Shown here: positions 1-5,702 of the stretch, piece after piece | Position numbering within the stretch: the stretch's first letter is position 1 | Layout: every line of letters begins with the position of its first letter | Source of the DNA: Spirochaetia bacterium | GTDB taxonomy: Bacteria > Spirochaetota > Spirochaetia > Treponematales > Breznakiellaceae | Length of the DNA: 9,039 nt | Assembly (NCBI GenBank): GCA_025997675.1 | Contig: BNUX01000101.1 | Location: 1 to 9,039 of the forward strand | Direction: 5' to 3' | Made by a program: the position numbers and the translations under genes | The notes under the pieces: model-generated | Seen by the model: the letters and a program-made list of their open reading frames with translations, nothing else | Told to the model about the DNA's origin: nothing | Database searches by the model: none

Positions 1-191
1 TGCAACGGATGGAAACCCTGCGGCGTCATGCGGATAAACATGGGGACAAACGGAAATATGTAAGCAGCGTGGCGGGGGCGCTCATTGAAGACGGCGCCCG
101 TGAATATGCCCTGGAGCAGGGTCTGTATGTTGTCGAACACCCCGGTCAGACGATAGAGATAGCAGCCCCGCCCCAAAGGCGTGAATGGTAG
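1..191 (+). CDS. C-terminal fragment of a DUF3782 / PD-(D/E)XK-like hypothetical protein (5' end outside window)
   Basis: The reading frame is open from the left edge (codons for Gln-Arg precede the first Met at base 9) to the TAG at 189-191, so this is the tail of a longer gene and the Met at 9 is probably internal. The visible 62 residues contain RMETLRRHADKHGD, then a segment read as VAGALIED, an alternating hydrophobic strand (GLYVVE) and a final REW. This pattern resembles the C-termini of DUF3782-type proteins common in spirochaetes and cyanobacteria, which usually have an N-terminal coiled coil and a PD-(D/E)XK nuclease-like fold. The catalytic part would lie upstream, so activity cannot be judged. 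The family call is from memory of the pattern. A weak stem (GTCGA at 199-203, TCGAC at 222-226) followed by a T-rich tail lies just after the stop and could be a poor terminator. Confidence 0.72.
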   Translation, partial: QRMETLRRHADKHGDKRKYVSSVAGALIEDGAREYALEQGLYVVEHPGQTIEIAAPPQRREW

Positions 192-300
192 CTCTCCGGT
201 CGATTGATGTTATGTTCTTTCTCGACTTTTATTATATTCTTGTATGTGATAACAAATAGTTTTTTTTATTTCATCAGTAATTCAATCAATTCCTGGTTTA
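192..300. other. AT-rich intergenic region without a gene
   Basis: This stretch between the DUF3782-type gene end and the DUF6922-like gene end is markedly AT-rich compared with the GC-rich genes on either side. It contains a run of eight T (260-267) and an imperfect inverted repeat at about 275-296 (CAGTAATT against AATTCCTG). A plus-strand open frame over 204-467 would encode a hydrophobic, Phe/Ser-rich peptide, but it runs opposite the more convincing minus-strand gene and is best read as a by-product of AT richness. Confidence 0.6.
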
Positions 301-570
301 TTATTTCTTTATGCAGCATTTCATTTTTTCCTTCGGAATGTCGAATATTTGGGACACATATTCTATGGTTATGGAATCCAAGTGCTCCACTTCCATTACT
401 ATTTTTTTCATATTTTCTTTTCCATAATATTCATACAACGCAAATTCATCTTCTTCCGTTCCTTTAACCAGCGCCCGCTCCGCAATTAGCAGCTTATCCC
501 GATCATAATCAAGTTTTGCTATGTTAATATCCCAAAATATTCGTTCATTTACATACGGTTTTTTATTCAT
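301..570 (-). CDS. DUF6922-like small hypothetical protein (AT-rich, probably acquired)
   Basis: An 89-residue cytoplasmic protein with no signal peptide or membrane segment. Its N-terminal pattern (YVNERIFWDINIAKLDYD), the acidic middle (GTEEDEFALYEYYG) and the IFDIPKEK segment followed by a Cys resemble small DUF6922-type proteins, which in many genomes sit beside AbiEii-type nucleotidyltransferase toxins or other accessory genes. No such partner is visible here, so it looks orphaned. The start is supported by a GAGG sequence seven bases upstream (minus strand, 578-581). Base composition is far more AT-rich than the toxin gene upstream, a sign of separate origin. It lies 72 bases downstream of the PIN toxin gene on the same strand and could be co-transcribed. 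The function is unknown. The C-terminus is abrupt; a longer alternative end exists in another frame (see findings). Confidence 0.68.
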   Translation of the reverse strand: MNKKPYVNERIFWDINIAKLDYDRDKLLIAERALVKGTEEDEFALYEYYGKENMKKIVMEVEHLDSITIEYVSQIFDIPKEKMKCCIKK

Positions 571-595
571 CGTAAAACCTCATAGATAAGCGTAC

Positions 596-616
596 TGCCT
601 TTGAGTGAAAAAGGCA
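596..616. repeat. Inverted repeat between the PIN toxin gene and the DUF6922-like gene
   Basis: TGCCTTT (596-602) is exactly complementary to AAAGGCA (610-616), giving a 7-base-pair stem with a 7-base loop. It begins 27 bases past the toxin stop codon in the direction of transcription (minus). No T run follows on that strand, so it is at best a weak terminator. An mRNA processing site or operator for the small gene downstream is equally possible. Confidence 0.4.
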
Positions 617-642
617 AGGGAATGGCATGTAAGGATGATTAA

Positions 643-1035
643 TCATGGAACAATGGGCCGGGCTTTGTAGCCATCCCATTGAAAATTCCGCAAATGCGGG
701 TCATTGGATAGCACGGTGGCATTTAAGTTAATCGCGGAAGCGGCAATAAGCGCGTCAGGTAAAAGCATTGCCTTGGGTTTGGCGCGGCGGATTAAAACGG
801 CTTTCTCCAGGGCGTATTCATCTATATCTGCCCACAGAAACCACGAAAGCAGAGCGCGGGCTTCGGTTTCCTCTGCGCTGGACATATCCGGCTTGGCGAG
901 CGTTTCAACCCAGATCACCGAATTAATATAGAGTTCGCAATCCGGCAAAGTATCGATAAACGCCGCAAAATCCAGCTTGTGGTTCAACGTATCAATGAGG
1001 ACATTACTGTCCACCATAAAGCGTGGTTTTTCCAT
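643..1035 (-). CDS. vapC: PIN-domain ribonuclease, VapC-type toxin of a type II toxin-antitoxin pair
   Basis: A 130-residue single-domain PIN protein, normal length for VapC toxins. These are Mg2+-dependent endoribonucleases that cut tRNA, rRNA or mRNA when not held by their antitoxin. The four acidic active-site positions are visible: Asp9 in MVDSNVLID, Glu44 in VETLAKP, Asp94 in LLPDALIAA and Asp112 in LSNDPHL. I chose the ATG at 1035-1033, one base after the antitoxin stop codon, because the PIN strand begins right there. A GTG at 1044 would add three residues and overlap the antitoxin gene by 8 bases. Neither start has a clear ribosome binding site, so translation is probably coupled to that of the antitoxin. 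The toxin appears intact and potentially active. The cellular target cannot be read from the sequence. Confidence 0.88.
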   Translation of the reverse strand: MEKPRFMVDSNVLIDTLNHKLDFAAFIDTLPDCELYINSVIWVETLAKPDMSSAEETEARALLSWFLWADIDEYALEKAVLIRRAKPKAMLLPDALIAASAINLNATVLSNDPHLRNFQWDGYKARPIVP

Positions 1036-1036
1036 A

Positions 1037-1345
1037 CTAATCACGGTGGCGTTTGGCAGGATCGGGATTCCAGGGGTCGCGGTGGCTCCATTCCCCCCGT
1101 ATTGCCCGTATATCTTCTATACAGTTCTCCCAGGGGTTAGCCACCCACGCGCCATAGGCGCGGCGAAGGGCGTGCCGAAAATCATCGCTATTGCTCTGCC
1201 CTCTGGCCTCCAACGGAACTGCGGCTTTTTCTCTAACCGTTGCGGGCGTAAAGGTCAGGATAGCCGACCCAGCCGGGACTTCGGGGGGTACCTCAATCGT
1301 CAGCCGGTGGTTTGCCGGAATTTCAACGGTTTGTGTAACACTCAT
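1037..1345 (-). CDS. Putative antitoxin of the VapC pair (AbrB-like N-terminus)
   Basis: A 102-residue protein immediately upstream of, and translationally linked to, the PIN toxin. The N-terminal 35 residues (VTQTVEIPANHRLTIEVPPEVPAG, read in two parts as VTQTVEIPANHRL and TIEVPPEVPAG) form alternating beta strands of the swapped-hairpin AbrB/MazE kind, but shorter and more Pro-rich than a classical AbrB DNA-binding domain. A linker follows, then a helical C-terminal part (residues about 52-90, DDFRHALRRAYGAW and ENCIEDIRAIRGEW) that would be expected to wrap around the toxin and block its active site. The basic Pro-rich tail ends in KRHRD. By analogy with VapB proteins it would neutralise the toxin and repress its own promoter; DNA binding is not proven here. 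No clear ribosome binding site precedes the ATG. The pairing is an inference from position and architecture. Confidence 0.7.
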   Translation of the reverse strand: MSVTQTVEIPANHRLTIEVPPEVPAGSAILTFTPATVREKAAVPLEARGQSNSDDFRHALRRAYGAWVANPWENCIEDIRAIRGEWSHRDPWNPDPAKRHRD

Positions 1346-1412
1346 GGAATAGGCATAGCATGAAATCAGCCAAAAAACAAGGGGGATGACAAAGACTTAC
1401 TGTTTAAAAGCA

Positions 1413-1442
1413 TTGCATTTCCCCCCTCATTTTTGGTATATT
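1413..1442 (+). promoter_or_regulatory. Sigma-70-like promoter for the RNase Z / ABC transporter operon
   Basis: TTGCAT (1413-1418) resembles a -35 box and TATATT (1437-1442) resembles a -10 box, separated by 18 bases that include a run of six C (1421-1426). A transcript starting six to eight bases after the -10 box would begin at or right next to the A of the RNase Z ATG at 1450. This is a match by eye. It lies in the 104-base region shared with the divergent antitoxin gene, for which no comparably good promoter is seen (TTGTTT and TATGCC on the minus strand, 17 bases apart, are a weak candidate). Confidence 0.5.
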
Positions 1443-1449
1443 CACCCTA

Positions 1450-2376
1450 ATGAACCTTGAAGCATTTATCCTCGGGTCCGGCGGCATGATGCCCTTGCCG
1501 AACCGTCATCTTACATCGGTGTTGCTCAGGCGGGAAGGGGAGTTGTTCCTGTTTGACGCGGGGGAGGGTACCCAGGTATCACTCCGGAAGCTCAACCTCC
1601 GGTGGAAGAAGATATCCGTCATCTTTGTCAGCCATACCCACGCGGACCACGTTACGGGCATACCGGGGCTTTTAATGCTGTCCTCCCAGGTGGATCGGGA
1701 CGATCCCCTCTATATAATAGGCCCCCCGCGGATTGCGGAGTATATCGAAACCAGCCGCCGGGTGCTGGATATGTATATCAACTACGAGATTATCGTTCAG
1801 GAAGTGACCGAGCCGGGGATTGTCTACCAGGGTGAGGGCTTTCATGTGCGGGCCTTTCCCCTTCGGCATACCAAGCCCTGTTACGGCTATACCCTGGAGG
1901 AGGAAATGCGGCCGGGGATGTTCCACCCGGAAAAGGCCGACGCCCTGGGGGTGCCCCGGGGGCCGCTCTGGGCGCAGCTCCAGGCCGGGGAGACCGTGAC
2001 CGCTGCGGACGGCAGCGAGGTGCGGCCCTGCCAGGTGTTGGGGGAAACCCGGAAGGGGCGGAAGTTTTCCTTTGTCACCGATACCCTGGCTTTTTCGGAG
2101 ATCGCCGACGAGGTGCATTACTCCGACTTCTTTGTGTGCGAGGGGATGTTTGAAGGGGCCCTGGAAGAAAGCGCCCGGGAAAAGAAGCACATGACCGCCG
2201 AGCAGGCCGCGTATATTGCGGCGGCGGCGGAGGTGAAGAAGATGGCCCTGATCCATTACAGCCCCCGGTATACGGAATACGATTTGAAGCAGCTGTTGAA
2301 GGAGGCTCAAAACATATTCCCCGAAACGATACTGTCCCGGGACCGGATGGTGTATCCAATTGAGTATGATGATTAA
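1450..2376 (+). CDS. rnz: Ribonuclease Z (tRNA 3'-processing endonuclease)
   Basis: A 308-residue metallo-beta-lactamase-fold enzyme, full length for the short-form RNase Z (about 300 residues). It cuts the 3' trailer from precursor tRNAs in the cytoplasm. The zinc ligands are all visible: the HxHxDH motif SHTHADHVTG with His62, His64, Asp66 and His67; His140 in PLRHTKP; Asp211 in FVTDT; and His269 in LIHYSPRY. His247 in KKHMTAEQAA matches the conserved histidine of the family catalytic relay. The segment around residues 151-190 (PGMFHPEKADALGVPRGPLW) is the usual RNase Z feature downstream of His140. The N-terminus starts directly with the first beta strand (MNLEAFILGSGG), so no upstream start is needed. 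There is no ribosome binding site before the ATG, and a promoter-like sequence ends 7 bases upstream. It heads the operon, 27 bases before the ABC ATPase gene. Confidence 0.96.
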   Translation: MNLEAFILGSGGMMPLPNRHLTSVLLRREGELFLFDAGEGTQVSLRKLNLRWKKISVIFVSHTHADHVTGIPGLLMLSSQVDRDDPLYIIGPPRIAEYIETSRRVLDMYINYEIIVQEVTEPGIVYQGEGFHVRAFPLRHTKPCYGYTLEEEMRPGMFHPEKADALGVPRGPLWAQLQAGETVTAADGSEVRPCQVLGETRKGRKFSFVTDTLAFSEIADEVHYSDFFVCEGMFEGALEESAREKKHMTAEQAAYIAAAAEVKKMALIHYSPRYTEYDLKQLLKEAQNIFPETILSRDRMVYPIEYDD

Positions 2377-2387
2377 AATGTTATATT

Positions 2388-2393
2388 GAGGAG
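2388..2393 (+). promoter_or_regulatory. Ribosome binding site of the ABC ATPase gene
   Basis: GAGGAG lies 10 bases before the ATG at 2404, within the 27-base gap after RNase Z. It supports this start and makes a separate promoter in the gap unlikely. Confidence 0.6.
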
Positions 2394-2403
2394 ACGAGTC
2401 TGA

Positions 2404-3357
2404 ATGATTGAAGTGCATGGATTGACGAAGCGGTACGGCCCGGTCGAAGCGGTGAAGGATGTTTCCTTTTCCGTTGGTAAAGACCAGGTTCTGGGCTTCC
2501 TCGGCCCTAACGGCGCAGGGAAGACAACCATCATGAAGATTCTCACGGGATACCACTTTCCCTCCGGGGGCAAAGCCCTGGTGGACGGTATTTCCGTGGA
2601 GGACGACCCGGTGGAGGTAAAGAAGCGCATCGGCTACCTGCCGGAAAGCGTACCCCTTTACGGGGATTTAAGCCCCACGGAGTACCTGGGCTTCATTGCC
2701 GAGGCCCGGCTTATCCCAAAAGCAGTTCGGCAGAAGCGGCTGAATGCGGCTCTTGACGCCTGCGGGCTCCGGCAGGTGCGGTCCAAGCGGATCGAGAATC
2801 TTTCTAAGGGCTATAAACAGCGGGTGGGCTTAGCCCAGGCCATCATCCACGATCCCCCTATCCTTATCCTGGATGAACCAACCTCCGGGTTGGACCCGAA
2901 TCAGATTATCGAAATCCGCAGCCTGATAAAGGAACTGGGGAGACGGAAAACAGTAATCCTCTCCACCCATATCCTCCAGGAAGTGGAGGCGGTCTGTTCC
3001 CAGGTGCTTATCCTCAACGAAGGGCGCATAGCCGCCCAGGGGACCCCGGAGGAAATCGCCGGTACCATGAAGGGCGGGGATACGTGGGAGCTGACGTTGA
3101 AGGGCGCAGACATCAACAGCATTCCTGAACGGCTCGCCGTGCTTGATAGTACGGTTAAGCCGGGCAGCCTCTTAGCCCTGGAGAACGGGGCTGTCAATCT
3201 GAGTTTCTTCCTTACCAATGGCGATGATGCCGCCGAAGGCGAGCACATCTTTGACTGGGCGGTAGCGGAGGGATACAAAATCCTCAGGATGAACCGGAAA
3301 CGGCTGAGCCTGGAGGATATATTTGTGAAGCTGACTAACGAAGGGGGCGAATCATGA
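2404..3357 (+). CDS. ABC transporter ATP-binding protein, GldA-like
   Basis: A 317-residue ATPase that should power the membrane complex encoded just downstream. The nucleotide-binding motifs are intact: Walker A GPNGAGKT (34-41), signature LSKGYKQR (133-140), Walker B LILDEP (154-159), D-loop SGLDP (161-165) and the switch His in STH (187-189). At the Q-loop the sequence is GYLPES (77-82), with Glu where most ABC proteins have Gln. This is typical of the GldA/NosF/CcmA-like ABC-2 subgroup rather than a defect. Residues from about 225 to the end form an accessory C-terminal domain. The gene overlaps the permease gene by four bases (ATGA), implying translational coupling. The GldA name reflects similarity to a Flavobacterium gliding component; in a spirochaete the substrate is unknown. 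Confidence 0.93.
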   Translation: MIEVHGLTKRYGPVEAVKDVSFSVGKDQVLGFLGPNGAGKTTIMKILTGYHFPSGGKALVDGISVEDDPVEVKKRIGYLPESVPLYGDLSPTEYLGFIAEARLIPKAVRQKRLNAALDACGLRQVRSKRIENLSKGYKQRVGLAQAIIHDPPILILDEPTSGLDPNQIIEIRSLIKELGRRKTVILSTHILQEVEAVCSQVLILNEGRIAAQGTPEEIAGTMKGGDTWELTLKGADINSIPERLAVLDSTVKPGSLLALENGAVNLSFFLTNGDDAAEGEHIFDWAVAEGYKILRMNRKRLSLEDIFVKLTNEGGES

Positions 3358-4088
3358 AGCTGATTTCCAATAGAGCCATCGCGCTGGCCCGGAAGGAGCT
3401 TTACTCCCACAGCAACTCTCCGGCCTTTTACGGAATTGCCGTGTTCTTTCTGCTGTTTACCTCAATCTGGCTGTTCTACATCCAGCGCTACTTTACCCAG
3501 GACGCAGCAACCCTGCGGCCTTACTTTGCCGCCTTTCCCCTGGTTTTCATCCTGGTCATCCCGGTGATTACCATGAAAGCCTGGGCGGAGGAACGGAAGC
3601 TGGGGAGCGTGGAACTCCTCCTGACCATGCCCTTTTCGGAATGGGAACTGGTGTTGGGGAAGTACCTGTCTGCCATGGGGGTACTCCTTTTCATCCTCCT
3701 CTTAACCCTCCCCCTTCCCCTGAGCCTCCTCCCCCTGGGACACTTTGACGGCGGGGTTATTATTGCCGAGTATGTGGGAGCGTTACTGTTGGGGTCCGCC
3801 GCCGTATCCCTGGGGCTGCTCCTTTCCGGTCTGTCAAAGAACCAGGCGGGGGCGTTTCTGGGCAGCGCCGTGGTGCTCATGGCGGTAATGCTGGTGCAGC
3901 AGATTACCTTCACGCTTGAATTGCCCGCCGCCCTTGCGGAGGCTCTCAACTTTATTTCCCTGGCCTTTCATTTTGAAAGCTTTGCCAAGGGGCTTATCGA
4001 TTCCCGGGATTTAGTGTTCTTCATCCTTGCCACGGTATTGTTTCTGTTCCTCAATACCCGGGTAATTCTGTACCGGAAGTGGAGGTAG
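3354..4088 (+). CDS. ABC-2 type transporter permease, GldF-like
   Basis: A 244-residue inner-membrane protein with about six predicted helices (roughly residues 25-43, 56-74, 104-128, 136-158, 163-183 and 219-236), the standard ABC-2 topology. The cytoplasmic loop after helix 2 has the pattern AWAEERKLGSVELLLTMPFS (75-94), and the following EWELVLGKYLSA is characteristic of GldF and related permeases. It probably contacts the ATPase. The ATG overlaps the ATPase stop by four bases and is preceded by a G-rich ribosome binding site (GGGGG). Three bases separate its TAG from the next ATG. It most likely works as a dimer or together with the membrane anchors of the two downstream proteins. The transported substrate is not deducible. 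Confidence 0.92.
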   Translation: MKLISNRAIALARKELYSHSNSPAFYGIAVFFLLFTSIWLFYIQRYFTQDAATLRPYFAAFPLVFILVIPVITMKAWAEERKLGSVELLLTMPFSEWELVLGKYLSAMGVLLFILLLTLPLPLSLLPLGHFDGGVIIAEYVGALLLGSAAVSLGLLLSGLSKNQAGAFLGSAVVLMAVMLVQQITFTLELPAALAEALNFISLAFHFESFAKGLIDSRDLVFFILATVLFLFLNTRVILYRKWR

Positions 4089-4091
4089 CCG

Positions 4092-5702
4092 ATGACAAAG
4101 CGACAAGTTACCATTATTACTATCCTGTCCATCGCCGCAATGATACTGATTGTGCTGATAAGCCAACGCTTGTGGTTCCGCCTTGATTTAACGGAAACCA
4201 AGGCCTATACCATTTCCCCGGTATCCCGGAACCTCCATACGGAAATACCCGACCAGGTGCGGATTACCTATTATATCTCGGAAAAACTGGCCGCCATTCA
4301 TCCGACGCCCCGGGAGCTTGAGGATCTGCTGCGCGAATATGCCGCCTATTCACGGGGGAGGATTCGGCTTACGGTTCGGGACCCCGTAAAGGCGGGGCTC
4401 AACCGGGAGGTGGAATCCTTAGGGATCAGCCCTCAACAGATCGAAGTGGTGGAACAGGATCAGACGAACATTGCCATGGTGTATTCCGGCATCGTCATTG
4501 AATACCTGGACCAGACCGATGTGATACCCTTTGCCTTTAATCTTGAAACCCTGGAATACGATTTAACCTCCCGTATCAGAACCCTGGTGCGGGGAAATGC
4601 GCGGGAAGCAGCTTTTCTGGTGGGGGACCCACGGAAGCAATGGTCCCGGGATTACAGTATCCTTAACCAGGTCTTTGTCCAATCCGGTTTCCGGGTGCGG
4701 GTCCTCAGTCCCGGCGAAGAGATCCCCGACAGCCTTCCCGCACTATTTGTGTTGGGCGGGGTGGAGGACCTTGATGACTGGTCCCTCTACCGCATCGACC
4801 GGTACATCCAGGGGGGGGGCAAGGTGCTCTTCGCCCTGGAAGGGGTCCTTGTGGATGACACTAACGCGCTTCAAAGCCGGGTGATGATAGACAAGGGCCT
4901 CCAGGCCATGGTGTCCTTTTACGGCGCCACGGTCAAACCGGAACTGGCCCTGGATGTTTCCGCCCTGAGCCTTTCCTACCAGTCGATGGACCCCTCCGGT
5001 TCACGGGTCTACCGCATTGTCCGGTATCCCCTGTGGATAGGCGTGCTGCCCCAGAACGGCAATCCCGCCCATCCGGTAACCGCAAGCTTTGGCGGCATTG
5101 ATGTGTACTGGGCAAGCCCGTTGGAACTTAATCCCCCGGAGGGGGTAACATCAATACCCCTGTTCTCTACCACCCCGGAAGCATGGTCCCAAACCAAGGA
5201 CTTTGCCGCCAACCCGGAGCAGAGCTATCTGTTCCAGGGAGAGCTTAACGAAACAAAGGGACAGAAACTGTTGGGCGCCGCCCTTTCGGGAACGTTTCCC
5301 CGTTGGTTTGCCGGGGTGGAAAAGCCGGTTCGGGAGGGTTCAACGGAAGAGTTGCCGGACATGCCTTCGGAGGCTAAGGAATCCCGGATCATCGTTATCG
5401 GTGACACGGATCTGGCCACAACCCTTGTCCAGTATACCCGCAGTGATCGTAACTTCGATTTCTTCCTCAAGGCCGCGGACTGGCTTGGAAACGACGACGA
5501 CATCATCGGTATCCGCAGCCGGCAGTCATCCTCAGGACGGCTTGATAAGATTACCGATGCTAATAAAAAGGTTAGGGCCATGGCCTTTGCCCGGTCCTTA
5601 AATGTGATACTTATTCCCCTGATGGTGATTGCCCTTGGGGTGGGCCGCGCATTGCAGCGGCGCCGTGCATTACAGGGAAAGGAATCTTCCGATGGTGTAT
5701 AA
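4092..5702 (+). CDS. gldG: GldG-family ABC transporter auxiliary protein
   Basis: A 536-residue protein with one N-terminal membrane helix (about 7-27), a large extracytoplasmic body and a second helix near the C-terminus (about 501-519) followed by a short basic tail (LQRRR). This is the usual arrangement of GldG-like proteins (ABC_transp_aux, PF09822). The conserved segment RLDLTETKAYTIS (30-42) directly after the first helix is a hallmark; FLVGDP (175-180), GGGKVLFALE (241-250) and VIGDTDL (435-441) also match the family pattern. The body is often compared with the ThuA/glutamine-amidotransferase-like fold without catalytic residues. A GGAGG ribosome binding site lies six bases before the ATG. 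The codons for Gln240 to Gly243 contain nine consecutive G, an unusual homopolymer for coding DNA. The last 11 bases overlap the next gene. Confidence 0.9.
   Translation: MTKRQVTIITILSIAAMILIVLISQRLWFRLDLTETKAYTISPVSRNLHTEIPDQVRITYYISEKLAAIHPTPRELEDLLREYAAYSRGRIRLTVRDPVKAGLNREVESLGISPQQIEVVEQDQTNIAMVYSGIVIEYLDQTDVIPFAFNLETLEYDLTSRIRTLVRGNAREAAFLVGDPRKQWSRDYSILNQVFVQSGFRVRVLSPGEEIPDSLPALFVLGGVEDLDDWSLYRIDRYIQGGGKVLFALEGVLVDDTNALQSRVMIDKGLQAMVSFYGATVKPELALDVSALSLSYQSMDPSGSRVYRIVRYPLWIGVLPQNGNPAHPVTASFGGIDVYWASPLELNPPEGVTSIPLFSTTPEAWSQTKDFAANPEQSYLFQGELNETKGQKLLGAALSGTFPRWFAGVEKPVREGSTEELPDMPSEAKESRIIVIGDTDLATTLVQYTRSDRNFDFFLKAADWLGNDDDIIGIRSRQSSSGRLDKITDANKKVRAMAFARSLNVILIPLMVIALGVGRALQRRRALQGKESSDGV
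4811..4819 (+). repeat. Poly-G tract (nine G) inside the GldG-family gene
   Basis: Nine consecutive G span the end of the Gln240 codon and the codons for Gly241-Gly243. It is the longest homopolymer in the window (other G or C runs are six or seven). Gain or loss of one base by replication slippage would shift the frame near the middle of the protein and remove the C-terminal membrane helix. Confidence 0.85.
5678..5683 (+). promoter_or_regulatory. Ribosome binding site that fixes the start of the DUF4340 gene
   Basis: AAAGGA lies eight bases before the ATG at 5692, inside the end of the GldG-family gene. It supports this ATG over the one at 5629 in the same frame, which would add 21 polar residues in front of the membrane anchor. 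Confidence 0.65.

Noticed and set aside
204..467. Hydrophobic plus-strand open frame of 87 codons that might be a small membrane protein
   Set aside because: It overlaps the DUF6922-like gene on the other strand, has no ribosome binding site and its Phe/Ile/Ser richness follows from AT-rich DNA.
977..1363. Plus-strand open frame of 128 codons across the toxin-antitoxin genes
   Set aside because: The minus-strand genes have conserved PIN residues and operon spacing; this frame has no recognisable feature.
1672..2556. Long minus-strand open frame of 294 codons
   Set aside because: It lies opposite RNase Z, which has every expected metal ligand. The composition (His, Pro, Gly, Arg rich) is typical of the reverse of a GC-rich gene, and no family pattern is seen.
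5629..5691. Upstream ATG that would lengthen the DUF4340 protein by 21 residues
   Set aside because: The extra residues would sit in front of the membrane anchor and lie wholly within the GldG-family gene; the ATG at 5692 has a ribosome binding site at the right distance.
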